Origin: Zelonia costaricensis
Taxonomy: Eukaryota > Euglenozoa > Kinetoplastea > Trypanosomatida > Trypanosomatidae
Length of the DNA stretch: 64,000 nt
Direction of reading: 5' to 3'
NCBI GenBank assembly: GCA_030849075.1
Contig: JASAOO010003553.1
Coordinates: 62,001-126,000 of the forward strand
Part shown: piece by piece, positions 1 to 9,245 of the stretch
Numbering within the stretch: the first letter of the stretch is position 1
How the letters are laid out: every line of letters begins with the position of its first letter
Position numbers and translations under genes: made by a program
The notes under the pieces: generated by a model
The model's input: the letters and a program-made list of their open reading frames with translations, nothing else
The model's database searches: none
Told to the model about the DNA's origin: nothing

Positions 1-34
1 CTCGCCCACACTCACTCACCCCCCCCCGTACGCG

Positions 35-1141
35 TTAGTTGGGCTCCGGGAAGCAGTACACCGTTGTCTGCGGCGAGAAACGCAGTGTGGCCAGGGTCGC
101 CGTGTCGGGCCCCAGCGCGCGGCCGTTCATGACGAGCATCGGCAGCCGCACCAGCGTGCCGCGCGACGCCGACGCCGTCCACGGCATGATCACTTCGAGG
201 ATGCGGTGCTTGAGCTCCTCAAGCCGCGTGTGCGGCGAGCAGGCGAGCGTGAAGCTCGTCCCGTTCATCGTGCGCACCAGCACTGTCACCGTGTCATCGG
301 CCTCGTACGGCGCATCGAGCGCGAGCGCCGGCGTCGGGACGGGGTTCGGAATGACGGGTGGCGCCTTGTTAGGGCCGCGGTGGCGGTGCGGTGCGAGGGG
401 GTTTGCTGGTGCCGCCACAGGCGACGCGGGCGGCCTCGGCGCCGCCGCGCTCTTTTTGCTCGCGGGCGCCCGTGACGCGGCCGCGGCTGGCGGCGCCGCC
501 ACCTTCGCCGGACGAGGCGTCTTCACGGGCGTCGCCGCCGCCTTCCTGCTGCGTGGCTGCGCCTTTGGGGGACTCGCCGGCGACTTGCGTGTGCGGCTGT
601 CGGGGCGGCGTTTCGGGATGGGCAGCGGCTTGCTCGCCTTCAGCAAGTTCGACGCGCGCTTCGCCACAGCTTGTGCGGCAGCCTTGGCCGGCGTCTTGGA
701 CACGGGCTTCTTTGCGCGCTTGGCAGGCGAGGGACTCTTGATCTTCCGTGGCGATGCCTGCACCGGCTTCTTGCTCGCCTTGGCAGGCGTCGCCGCCGCT
801 GCTGGTTTCTTCTTGCTCGGCATCTTCACGGCCGGCGCGGCGGCCACCGCTGGTGCCCTCTTCGGTGTCGTCTTGGTGACCGCCTTGGCCGGCGCGCGCG
901 GGGCCGACTTGCTTGCCTTCGCCTTCCGCGAACCCGCTGCGGACGTGGCCGCCTTCTTTGCCGGGGTGGCCGGCGGCGGCTTGGCGGCGGCCGGCTTTCG
1001 CGCGGGCGTCTTCCTCGCCCTCCCCCTGGAGCCCCTCTTGGGACGGCCCCAGCCTAGGTAGATCTTGCCAAGCCCGAGCGCAGCCGCGTTGTCGACGATG
1101 AAGTCCGGCCGCTGCCGGTGCTCGCGCGGCTCCAACTTCAT
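35..1141 (-). CDS. Histone H1-like basic protein with C-terminal ubiquitin-like domain
   Basis: Predicted 368-residue protein. Residues 33-255 are an Ala/Lys/Pro-rich, highly basic low-complexity stretch with many PAKKA/KTPAK-type repeats, like the tails of kinetoplastid histone H1 or kinetoplast-associated proteins. Residues 284-365 read as a ubiquitin-like fold: a VTVLVRTMNG opening strand, a helix LEELKHRILEV, then LPMLVMNGRAL matching the ubiquitin segment around the Ile44 patch, and a final TTVYCF strand. There is no C-terminal Gly-Gly, so it is not a processed ubiquitin-type modifier. The open frame continues five codons upstream to a TTG, so the ATG at 1141 is taken as start. A DNA/RNA-binding or scaffold role is inferred from composition; the true function is unknown. 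A long plus-strand frame over the gene is a codon-bias shadow. Confidence 0.75.
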   Translation of the reverse strand: MKLEPREHRQRPDFIVDNAAALGLGKIYLGWGRPKRGSRGRARKTPARKPAAAKPPPATPAKKAATSAAGSRKAKASKSAPRAPAKAVTKTTPKRAPAVAAAPAVKMPSKKKPAAAATPAKASKKPVQASPRKIKSPSPAKRAKKPVSKTPAKAAAQAVAKRASNLLKASKPLPIPKRRPDSRTRKSPASPPKAQPRSRKAAATPVKTPRPAKVAAPPAAAASRAPASKKSAAAPRPPASPVAAPANPLAPHRHRGPNKAPPVIPNPVPTPALALDAPYEADDTVTVLVRTMNGTSFTLACSPHTRLEELKHRILEVIMPWTASASRGTLVRLPMLVMNGRALGPDTATLATLRFSPQTTVYCFPEPN

Positions 1142-2075
1142 GGCAGCGATGGACAACGGAGCAAGATGTGTGTCAGTGTGCGGAAAGCAGCGCGCGTGGT
1201 GCGAGTAGACGTCAGCCTGAGATGAGACGAAGGAGCGTGTGCTGATATGAAAGCTACAGGAAGAGTGTGGCGGTGAGTGTGAGGGGAAGGGGGCAGGGGA
1301 GAAGCAAAGGCGGCGATCAGGCGGATTTGTCGAGTAGCGTCGCCACGTGCGCCAGTGAAGCCTTCGTCAATGAGGGGCGGGGGAGGGGGGGGGGGCGACG
1401 GAAGGAAAAAAGAGGGAAGGGGAGTGAGAGCGGGGTGGTGAAAGAGGCCGCCGCGAGGGTAGGGCGGAGAGGGAGAAGCTTCGCCGTGGCAGCATTCTCG
1501 CTGCGCACTGCCGCTGCAGAGCGAGATGGACAGTCGGCCGATTCAGGACACGGCCAACGCGGTGTTCTGTGTTGTTTTCTTCTCACGAGTCCGGGTCTCC
1601 GAGAAAAGGGAAGAGGAAAGAGAGGTAGGGGTGGTGGAGGTGGTGGGACACCCCTTCCCCAACCCAACCCCGCCTCTCACCGCCACAGACCCGTCGCAAG
1701 GTGCAACAGCGCGAGGGCAGTCGAGGGAGAAAGTGGGAGCAGGCGGGGGAGGGGGAGGGGGGGGGGAACAAGAAAAAAAGAAGAGGAGGAGGTGTCGGCA
1801 CAGCAGGTGATGGCCACCGTTGAACAGCAACTGAAGCTAGATCCCCGCGCGAGTGCATCAGGGGGAACACGTCATTGCCTGGCGAGGGGAAAGAGACACA
1901 CGCAAGAGAGCGGCCAACACGTGGGGAAAGTGAGACAAGTGCGAGCGCGCCCCAAGCGTGGGTAATGTACAATGAGTTGGTGTCGTCGTGGTCAGCAAAG
2001 AGCGGAGACGGACAAGCACAGGGAACACACACACGCACAAAAGCGAGAAGTGCGGGGGGTCACCAGGCGACGTCG
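1142..2075. other. Intergenic spacer (UTRs and processing signals)
   Basis: No gene seen. The plus strand is dominated by G-runs and GGGAA/GAGAG tracts (about 1380-1450 and 1740-1790), so the coding strand carries long pyrimidine stretches. It probably holds the 3' UTR of the phosphatase mRNA and the trans-splicing signal of the next gene. Short open frames here are low-complexity. Confidence 0.6.
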
Positions 2076-3311
2076 CTACGTCCCGCACGGCGGCTCGTGT
2101 CGTGGTTTCTTGGCCACCGCCTCCACAACCATCGAGGCGTCGGGCTGCGCCGGCACTGCGTCGCCGTCCGCAGCCCCCTCAATCACGGCTGGCGAAGGCG
2201 GAGGGGACGGCTCGGGTTCAGCTGGGGCAGTGTCTGCGGTGGCCGGCTCGTCTCCTCCTCTTCCTCCGCCTGGACACGCCTCTGCCGCAGCGGTCGGGAC
2301 TCGATCGCGGTTTGACTTCACGTGCTTCCGCTGCACCCCGGCATCCCTGCGGCGCCGGCGCGTGCCGAGGTGGTAGATGGGGATGTCGTTGCCGTCCGAC
2401 CCTGTCACGGTCTGCCGCGAGAGCAGCTCGCACGACGCGAGAAAGCGCGGCACCGTCTCACCGCTGCGCACGAGCGATTGCAGCAGCTCGCGCAGCAGGA
2501 AGAGGGTGCGGTCGGTGGTGCGCCGCCGCCGCTGCGGGGTCGACATGCCGCCGCCACCGCTCTCGCCGTCGACGCCGGGCTTCGCGTGCCCTGCGTTGCC
2601 GTTCGTCAGCGGAGCGGGAGAGGTCTGCGGCAGACTCGCGCCGGCGCCCTCCGGTTTGGTGGAGGCTGGCAGCTCGCTGGCGGAGGCCGACGCATGTGGC
2701 TGCGGGAGCGGGGGCGGCGGCGGTGTGGGGACCGGCGTGGCAGGAGTGGAGGCGTCGTCCTCGGTGGTCTCTGGCAGCACCTCGAAGTCCTCCACGATGA
2801 TGCCGTTCTGCGGGTTGGCCCGCACGCAGTCGGGTGTGTTCTCGATCATGAGGGTGTAGTGCAGGTCGCGGCCGAGCTGCCGCAGGTCCTTCGTGTAGTC
2901 CTCCTCGCGGAACCACTTCTCGTGGCGGTAGACGAGATGCTCTATGATGTGGTCCTCGTTGATCTCTTCGAGAATGCACTTGGCATAGTCGCGCTCGCCG
3001 GCGGTCCACACAATCACCTCGAAGTCGTCCCTGATCGACCGGAAGAGATCCTTGAGATAGGCGCGCGCGTAGAGGGGGCCGTCGCGCGCGTAGACAACCG
3101 TCTCGTCCAGGTCGAAGACGATGGTGTACCGCTTCGTTCCGTCCGACGGCGGGGCGATGAGCTTCTTGCCGCACTGCAGCATCGTCGGTTCGCGTCGCTT
3201 GAGCAGTTCGCCGTCGTCGTCGGCGTTGGCGCGCTTCTCCTGGAAAAGGTTCTCGCGCAGGAGGGCACTGCCGTTCGGCGGCGGCGTCAGTTTCGGCGGT
3301 GATTCCGCCAT
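2076..3311 (-). CDS. FCP1/SCP-like (NLI-interacting factor) HAD-family phosphatase
   Basis: 411-residue protein with a CTD-phosphatase-like domain at residues 60-180. The catalytic DxDxT motif is D67-L-D69-E-T71 within TIVFDLDET; the second HAD motif is VWTAG at 101-105; KDLRQLGRDL at 141-150 matches the conserved KDL-LGRD of small CTD phosphatases. The last motif is IENTP (156-160), where the family usually has DNSP, a Glu-for-Asp change in a metal-binding position. A Pro/Ser-rich linker (about 188-270) leads to a C-terminal segment with a helical stretch and a basic run. No signal peptide or membrane segment is visible, which argues against Tim50. An in-frame extension of 112 residues exists, but it crosses a pyrimidine tract and AG, so MAESPP is chosen as start. 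The likely role is a Ser/Thr phosphatase, substrate unknown. Confidence 0.85.
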   Translation of the reverse strand: MAESPPKLTPPPNGSALLRENLFQEKRANADDDGELLKRREPTMLQCGKKLIAPPSDGTKRYTIVFDLDETVVYARDGPLYARAYLKDLFRSIRDDFEVIVWTAGERDYAKCILEEINEDHIIEHLVYRHEKWFREEDYTKDLRQLGRDLHYTLMIENTPDCVRANPQNGIIVEDFEVLPETTEDDASTPATPVPTPPPPPLPQPHASASASELPASTKPEGAGASLPQTSPAPLTNGNAGHAKPGVDGESGGGGMSTPQRRRRTTDRTLFLLRELLQSLVRSGETVPRFLASCELLSRQTVTGSDGNDIPIYHLGTRRRRRDAGVQRKHVKSNRDRVPTAAAEACPGGGRGGDEPATADTAPAEPEPSPPPSPAVIEGAADGDAVPAQPDASMVVEAVAKKPRHEPPCGT

Positions 3312-3939
3312 GACGCACTCTGCAAAATCCGCACAAACGCAGAGGCTGACAAGGAAGAGAGGGAAAACGGGGTGGAGGGGGGAGGATGGTATGGCGATGA
3401 TGAATCTACTTTGTGTGCAGAGGGAGGGGGTTGCACGTGTTGATATGCGCGCCGACGCTTGCGGGGACGAACAGCGCAAGCGACTCGTCCACTGCCGGAG
3501 GGAGGAAGTGCGCCCGAGAGATCTGCTAGACGCGTGTGCGTGTGCTCGTGTCTGGTCCTGCGGGAGGGCACCGTCGGCGAAGCTGGCGTTGTGCGGGAAG
3601 AGTCGAGTTGCGACGAAGGCACAACAAGAGAGGAGAGAGCAAAACAAGAAAAAAGGGGGAGGGGGTTAGAGAGCACGAGGGGAGGAGCCGAAGTCGATGG
3701 CGCGAAGCTGCTATGCTGTCAACGGAAAAGAAGTCCGTAGTACCGGACACTACGAGGGGCTGGCTTCGCACACACAGTAAAGCACCGTTTCTACTTCACT
3801 TTGACGTGACTCTCATGCCTGCCTGCTTGACCACGCACAAGGGCGTCAATGTCCTTACCGCGAACCAGCGCGTGCACACGGAGCAGCAGCACCGCAGTTT
3901 AAAAAAGAAAAAAAAAAACGGTACACCCGCTGCGGCACC
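3312..3939. other. Intergenic spacer
   Basis: Contains the 5' processing signal of the phosphatase and the 3' UTR of the ePHD gene. An A-rich run at 3901-3919 (plus strand) lies just downstream of the ePHD stop codon. No other gene seen. Confidence 0.55.
3346..3390 (-). promoter_or_regulatory. Candidate spliced-leader acceptor for the FCP1-like phosphatase
   Basis: On the minus strand a CT-rich tract is followed by TTCCTTGTCAG. The AG is at 3347-3346, leaving a 34-nt 5' UTR before the chosen ATG. It supports the internal start over the longer open frame. Confidence 0.5.
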
Positions 3940-6192
3940 TCACTCGCCGTCGTTCTCGTCGGGGTCGCGCAGGTCCGTAGACTCGACGACGCGCGAGTCA
4001 AAGGCGACGCCGTCCTCCCAGCGGCTGTGGTCGACGTGCAGAACGGTGCTGCCCTCGGGCCTGCGCTTCGAGAGGACGACCTGTGTGTGGCGCGGGCAGG
4101 CGGCACACGGCAGGAAGGGGTCGCGCTGCCCAAAGTTGACGTAGCCACCGCTGTACAGGGCGCACACAACGTGGTACATCTCGCTGCAGAGCGGGTGGTA
4201 GCACGCCACGCAGGCCCCCGGCATCCCGCACAGCGCGCACACGTTCATGCTCAGCTCGCACAGCACGATGTCCTCCAGCTCGCCGCCGGCTTGGTAGGCC
4301 GCACACAGATGCGCGCACCTCGGATGCACGACGTGCACCGTCCGCGTCGTGCTGTTCACGAAGGTATGCTTGCAGACGAGTCGGGTCGCCTCCTTGCCCT
4401 CCGGCACCCGGCGGCGGTCCGCCAGGTCGCGCTTCACCTGCTCAAAGGTGGGGATGTGCGTGGCACGATTGCGCGAGCTCTTGGAGAGCTGCTGCCGCAC
4501 CACCGCCATGCACGCCGCCTCGTCGTCGCAGTCGAGCCCGCACAGGAGGCACTGCGTCGACGTCTCCACGCGGCGGCGGATGCGCTGCTTGCGCTGCTCC
4601 TCGCGGTTGGCGTGCTGCTCCACCAGGGGCTCCCGCTCCTGCACATCGCGCGCCGAGACGACGGGCACGCCCGGCTCAACCGGCAGCCCGGCAAGCGCGC
4701 GATGCTCTTGCTGTTGCCTCAGCAGCAGTTCCTGGCGTAGGCGCAGCTCGTGACCGAAGGCGGAGGGCACCACCCCGCTCACCAGCGCCGTGCTCGCGCC
4801 GGCGTTGCCGCTGGCGTTGCTCATCGTGAAGGTCGTGCGCCGCGGCCCGGAGGAGGAGGACGAGGAGGAGAAGGCGGGAGGGAAGGCCCCAGCACCGACG
4901 CCGGCCAGCGACGCCCCGTTTTCTGAGGATGGGCCAGCGCTGGGGCCGCCAGCAAAGGGCGGCTGCCGGTGCGTTGCGGAGTGCCCCATGAGCTGTGTGA
5001 CATCCACGACGCCCGCGGAGCCAAGCTGGTCGCGCACCGTGACCACCGCCGCGCTGCCGGGCTGCGGCGCCGGGGTGGCGAGGATGCGCACGACCTCCAG
5101 CTTGGAGGAGCGGTCGAGCCGCAGGAGCAGCGGGTGCGCGTTAGTCTGGTAACGCACGTCCACGTCGTTCTTCCGCCGCACGTAGACTTGCCGCAGCTCC
5201 AGCACCTGCCGCCGGTCCCCGCGCAGGTGCTCGCGAATCGCCTTGTGCACCACCTCGTCGAAGGTCACCGCCGTGATGGCCTCGCGGACGTCTTCCGCAT
5301 CGCCCAGGTCGAGCCGCGCGACCGTCACGCCAGGCTTGGGCGAGGCGAAGCGGACGGCAAGGATGACGCAGCGAAGGTAGAAGCGCACGTGCACCGGCGG
5401 ACATGTCAAGTCGCGCACACGCACGAGCACCTCGGCCGCGGCCGTGGCGTCTGCCGGCCCGGAGGTGCTCAGCGGAGCGCCAGGACTGGTGACGGCCGTG
5501 GGCCGTTCGAGTTGCACGGCAGCAGCCCTCGCTGCGGCGCCGGCGGCGGGGGCGGGGGCGGCGCTGAGTTTGAGCGGCGTCACCTCGCAGAGGCGCGCCA
5601 GGTTTTCGCGTGTGAGGGCTGCGAGGGACACGGCAGAGAGCGTAGGGGCGCCGGCGCCGGCGGGCAGCGCGACGCACGAAGTCGGCGTGGTCGCTGCGGC
5701 GTGCAGCTCCACCTCGAAGCTCTCCAGGAAATCGGGCGGCGCCTCGTCGTCGTCGTCGTCCGTGTCGGTGCTGCCGCTGCCTGCGAAAAGACCGTTCGCC
5801 AGGGTCTGGCCGCCATGACTGTTGCCCGACAGCAGGGCATCGGCCGCTGAAAGGGAGTCGCCGAGAAGCGCCGGCGCAGCGAGCGGTGGGCCGGCTTGCG
5901 GCTTGGGCCGCTGCTCCTTGGCCGCGCGACGGGCCCACTGCCGGAGAAGGGCTGCGAAGTAGGACGTATCGACAACGAGGCGGTCCCCCGTGGCGGCCTC
6001 AGTGGAGAAGACGGTGAAGTCGGTTTGGGTCAGTTCCATGAAGCGGATTTTGGCTTCAATCAAGGCGCGCAGATCATCGTAGCTGCGGTCGTCGGGGTCC
6101 GCAAAGGCCAGCACATCCCGGAAGACACGCTCGCCGTCGGTGTGCGGCAGCTTCACAAAGCGCAGTCGCAGACCGACGCGGACGCGCGCCAT
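3940..6192 (-). CDS. Extended PHD (ePHD) zinc-finger protein
   Basis: 750-residue protein. Residues 1-90 are a compact, non-repetitive N-terminal domain that I do not recognise. The middle is Ala/Ser/Gly-rich, with a second folded-looking segment around residues 260-400. A Gln/Arg-rich helical region precedes the C-terminal Cys/His cluster (about 548-705): CLLCGLDC at 548, then LVCKHTF and HPRCAHLC near 605-630, then CALCGMPGACVACYHPLC near 652-670, MYHVVC and a final CAAC near 697-700. This order (pre-PHD knuckle, then C4HC3-like finger with HPxC/YHVVC) is that of extended PHD modules in chromatin proteins. The protein is likely nuclear and chromatin-associated (inference). The start MARVRV is preferred because the preceding 27 in-frame residues look like untranslated pyrimidine-rich sequence. 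Confidence 0.75.
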   Translation of the reverse strand: MARVRVGLRLRFVKLPHTDGERVFRDVLAFADPDDRSYDDLRALIEAKIRFMELTQTDFTVFSTEAATGDRLVVDTSYFAALLRQWARRAAKEQRPKPQAGPPLAAPALLGDSLSAADALLSGNSHGGQTLANGLFAGSGSTDTDDDDDEAPPDFLESFEVELHAAATTPTSCVALPAGAGAPTLSAVSLAALTRENLARLCEVTPLKLSAAPAPAAGAAARAAAVQLERPTAVTSPGAPLSTSGPADATAAAEVLVRVRDLTCPPVHVRFYLRCVILAVRFASPKPGVTVARLDLGDAEDVREAITAVTFDEVVHKAIREHLRGDRRQVLELRQVYVRRKNDVDVRYQTNAHPLLLRLDRSSKLEVVRILATPAPQPGSAAVVTVRDQLGSAGVVDVTQLMGHSATHRQPPFAGGPSAGPSSENGASLAGVGAGAFPPAFSSSSSSSGPRRTTFTMSNASGNAGASTALVSGVVPSAFGHELRLRQELLLRQQQEHRALAGLPVEPGVPVVSARDVQEREPLVEQHANREEQRKQRIRRRVETSTQCLLCGLDCDDEAACMAVVRQQLSKSSRNRATHIPTFEQVKRDLADRRRVPEGKEATRLVCKHTFVNSTTRTVHVVHPRCAHLCAAYQAGGELEDIVLCELSMNVCALCGMPGACVACYHPLCSEMYHVVCALYSGGYVNFGQRDPFLPCAACPRHTQVVLSKRRPEGSTVLHVDHSRWEDGVAFDSRVVESTDLRDPDENDGE

Positions 6193-6743
6193 GCTTGCCG
6201 AGCCCAAATCAACCAAAAAGAGGAAGTGTAAACTGTGCCTTCTATGGAAAGGTATGTGTATGCGTACACGCACGCAGCAAAGCGAGATTGGGGAATCTAT
6301 AGTTTCGGCGGCTCTCCAGCGACACCGTTAGCGTGTGCTGATGTGGAGAGGCGAACGTGCGGCCGTCTGTATGCGTGTATGTGTGTGTGTGACCTGTGGA
6401 AGTGGAGGAAGAAGCGAGCAGCGTGAAAGGTGAAGGAGGTTGGCGTGATACAAAACACAGCGCCGCATACACTTCCAAAGATCGCAAAAAAAAAAAAAGA
6501 GCTGGGACTTCTGTGTGCTTTTGCCAGTCGGCATCACCACGTGCAGTGCACGTCACGTCTCTTTGTCTTTTTTTTCACGCCGAAACCCGCGAAGGTCGCG
6601 AACGCACTCGTGACGTACACGTTTGTCGCCACAGAGAGCAAAGGTTGTTAAGAAAGTGTGACGGCGGACAGTAGACGGGATGGAAGGGGCTCGAAGGCGC
6701 ACGTCTCACCCTCCCCCCTTTACCCCCCCCTACGTTTGCGCAC
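6193..6743. other. Intergenic spacer
   Basis: No gene seen. Contains an A-run at 6486-6498, a T-run near 6569-6577 and a C-rich segment near 6711-6730 on the plus strand; a TG-rich patch at 6367-6395. Confidence 0.55.
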
Positions 6744-8588
6744 TTAGTGCCGCGCAATGAGACGGAAGATGGCGGACGGCGAGAGCGTGGCAATCGCGAA
6801 CGCCTCGCGTACCAGCGACGTCGCGTGGCTACCCGGCGGCAGCGTGAACTGCAGGACGCACGTCATGCCTGCCTTGCGCGCCGGCTTCAAGAAGAATGCC
6901 CGCGCCGCCTCCTCACGGATGCCGATGCGAGCCACGAGGTTCTTGCCAGTGCGTCGCGCGAGGGGGGAGCGGTAGCGCAGCACGCCGTCGTGGTCGTGGT
7001 AGAGCGACGACTTCAGCGCCGCGGCACCCGCATCCTCCTCCCAGTCCCAGCCGCGGTTCTCGTCCACCAGATAAAAAGACATTTCCGTCGGTCGCTGCAC
7101 GAGCGGTCGCAGCGTCGCCCGCGGCGCGAGTCGCATCTCCGGCAGCCCCGTCACCCGCAGTTCCTGTGCGAGGGCGGCGTGCAGCTGCGCACCCCCGTCG
7201 GAGTCGGTGTGGCACGGCAACAGAGCTGCGCCTTGGCCGTATGTGGGCACCACGACGTCGTGAACACTGTACTGTGCTGCCTCGGCTGTGCTCGCGACGC
7301 GCTTGAAGCGACTGTCGGCTGAGCCAGGCGCCGGTGCGGCCCCCTCCGCAGCCATGGCGGACCAGTCCTGGTGCGCAGCGGAGACCATGGCGCCGTTTAT
7401 GTGGTCGGCAGCGCCGGCAAACACGTCAAGCACGGCGGGCGCTGCAGTGGAGGTGCGCGACGGCAGCTGCACCACATCGCCGACGGCCACGGTGCCGCCG
7501 TCGCGCTGCCACCGCAGGGAGGCGAGCGCGTTGAAGTGCACCTCGGCGATGGCGTGCAGCGTCTCCTGCACGACGAGCGGCCGCACTGCCTCGCGGATGA
7601 GCTGGGCGGAGTCGTGGTGCCGTGGCGCGATGTCGGCGGCACGACGCACAAAGTCTAGGAGGAGGCCGTGGTGCGGCAGGTACACGCCCGTCTGCCGTGA
7701 GCGGGCACACACCTGCGCGTCGTGCTTGACGGCGGACTCGATGCCAGCCACCACACCAGCCCAGTCACGCCGCGAGCTCTGTGGCGCGGCCAGCACCTCC
7801 TGCAGCACCGGCATCTCGCGCTGCACCGCCGTTGTGCCCTCCGAGAGCCGACCAACGTAGTGGCGGAGGAAGTCACCGTACTCGCGGCGCAGGAGCAGCT
7901 TGGCGTCCTCGTACACGCGAAACAGTCCCACACCGTGGCGTGCCGCGTGGCTGTAGTTGAGAAAGCCGTCCTTGGCAACGCCGCGGAGCTGCGGCAGCAC
8001 GTCGCCGAGACTGCCCTGAATGTTGCGCAGCATGATTGTGTAGCGCGTGCGTGGCAGCAGGTGCGCCGGGAATCGCGGCTCTTCGGGGTCCGCCAGCACC
8101 TCCTGCGCTGCACCGGCGTAAATGTCGCCCAGGTTGGTGTGCCAGCGCTGCTCCGTCGCGAAGGCGTCGCCTAGTGGCGACGTGCTACAGCCGGTGCCTG
8201 GCGCCGTGTTGCGGCACCGCACCCACACGTAGCGAGCGGCGCAGCTCACGTGGTCGACAGGGGTGAGAAAGTGAAACGCCGTGCCGTGGGGGACTCGCTC
8301 GCGCAGCTGCCGCTCCACCACCGTGTCCGGCACCCCCTCGCTCAGGAGCCGCACGACGTAGCTCGTGGGCTGGGTGGCTTGCGGCATAGGAAACGCCTCT
8401 GCCGGCAGCTCCTCCTCCACCACGTAGTCGTCGAAGGCCCACTTCAGGAGGGCGGTGGGACGGCGGACCGCCTCGACGGCGTGTGCTCGCGCATACCGAG
8501 TGCACGTGATACCGATGGAGCGCTCCACCTCGTCGACCCCGTGTGCGTGCTTCCGCGACAGGCGGTAGTGAAGTCGGTCCTTTGTCAT
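6744..8588 (-). CDS. TruD/Pus7-family pseudouridine synthase-like protein with eroded active-site motif
   Basis: 614-residue protein. The N-terminal WAFDDYVVEEELP (50-62) matches the DFxVxE signature opening of TruD proteins. The catalytic segment of the family reads like G-T-K-D-K-R-A-x-T-x-Q; the aligned stretch here is TPVDHVSCAARYVWV (109-123), keeping Asp112 but losing the flanking Lys, Thr and Gln. Residues 201-223 (LRGVAKDGFLNYSHAARHG) match the later NYxGxQRFG motif imperfectly. The rest is longer and more Ala-rich than bacterial TruD. TruD/Pus7 enzymes make pseudouridine in tRNA and other RNAs; with these changes it may be a weak enzyme or an RNA-binding scaffold. The start MTKDRL follows a CT-rich tract and AG closely. 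Confidence 0.7.
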   Translation of the reverse strand: MTKDRLHYRLSRKHAHGVDEVERSIGITCTRYARAHAVEAVRRPTALLKWAFDDYVVEEELPAEAFPMPQATQPTSYVVRLLSEGVPDTVVERQLRERVPHGTAFHFLTPVDHVSCAARYVWVRCRNTAPGTGCSTSPLGDAFATEQRWHTNLGDIYAGAAQEVLADPEEPRFPAHLLPRTRYTIMLRNIQGSLGDVLPQLRGVAKDGFLNYSHAARHGVGLFRVYEDAKLLLRREYGDFLRHYVGRLSEGTTAVQREMPVLQEVLAAPQSSRRDWAGVVAGIESAVKHDAQVCARSRQTGVYLPHHGLLLDFVRRAADIAPRHHDSAQLIREAVRPLVVQETLHAIAEVHFNALASLRWQRDGGTVAVGDVVQLPSRTSTAAPAVLDVFAGAADHINGAMVSAAHQDWSAMAAEGAAPAPGSADSRFKRVASTAEAAQYSVHDVVVPTYGQGAALLPCHTDSDGGAQLHAALAQELRVTGLPEMRLAPRATLRPLVQRPTEMSFYLVDENRGWDWEEDAGAAALKSSLYHDHDGVLRYRSPLARRTGKNLVARIGIREEAARAFFLKPARKAGMTCVLQFTLPPGSHATSLVREAFAIATLSPSAIFRLIARH

Positions 8589-9245
8589 GCCGCTGCGGCT
8601 GAATGAGGAGGGAGATGGCCAAGGAGATGTGTGTGTGTGCGGTGTACGCCAAAGGTGCGGTGAAGGAGACGCGGGCGTTACTGAACTGTCAACCCTCCTC
8701 CTCCAAACGGCACTCTCTCCCCGTTTGCGGTTCTGCCGGCCTGAGTGCTGAGGAAAAGACAAATAGGAGAAGAAGAAAGGCATGAGGAGTCTCCTCGGCA
8801 AGTCGGAACCAGACAGACAAACACGGTTGGTGCTTGGTGTGGTCAGGGTGGAGCGACAAGGCCCCATCACGAGCGCCGGCGTCTTCTCATCTTTTTTTCT
8901 TCTTCAAGCCTTTGCACGAGGCAAGGCTGCCCAGGGGCAAAGGGTGTCTGCGGCGCACGTGGGCGCGTGTAAGCCGGTGCGGCAAACGCAAGTCGGCGCA
9001 TGCCAGACCGGGGGAAAGGTGACCAGCCGTTCTTGTTGCTCCACGTTTCATGAAAACTTGATTTGTGTGATCGCAGCCATGGACTCGGCACGGCGAAACG
9101 ACCCAAGGTCAGCATCGCCTGCACAGGTGCCCACGCAGCCCCCTCTTCACAGTGCGGCCTCTCGCACGCCGAGTGGGTCGCAAGGAAAGGAATTGAAACG
9201 AACCCTCGCTTCCACGCCGCGGCGCCCTCGCGACTCCGCGCGTGA
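8589..9245. other. Intergenic spacer
   Basis: UTR sequence between the TruD-like gene and the membrane-protein gene. Contains a short T-rich run near 8890-8910 on the plus strand. No convincing gene. Confidence 0.5.
8599..8629 (-). promoter_or_regulatory. Candidate spliced-leader acceptor for the TruD-like gene
   Basis: The minus strand reads a CT-rich run ending CCCTCCTCATTCAG, with AG at 8600-8599, only 10 nt before the ATG at 8588. This argues against the 94-residue in-frame upstream extension. Confidence 0.5.

Noticed and set aside
39..1061. 340-residue plus-strand open frame at the window start
   Set aside because: Antisense shadow of the Lys/Ala-rich gene; Gly/Ala/Phe-rich with no domain.
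2076..3311. Tim50 identity for the NIF-domain protein
   Set aside because: No mitochondrial presequence or membrane segment, and the DxDxT catalytic motif is intact.
3312..3647. 112-residue N-terminal extension of the phosphatase
   Set aside because: Cys/Ser-rich, crosses a pyrimidine tract and AG acceptor, and lacks any domain.
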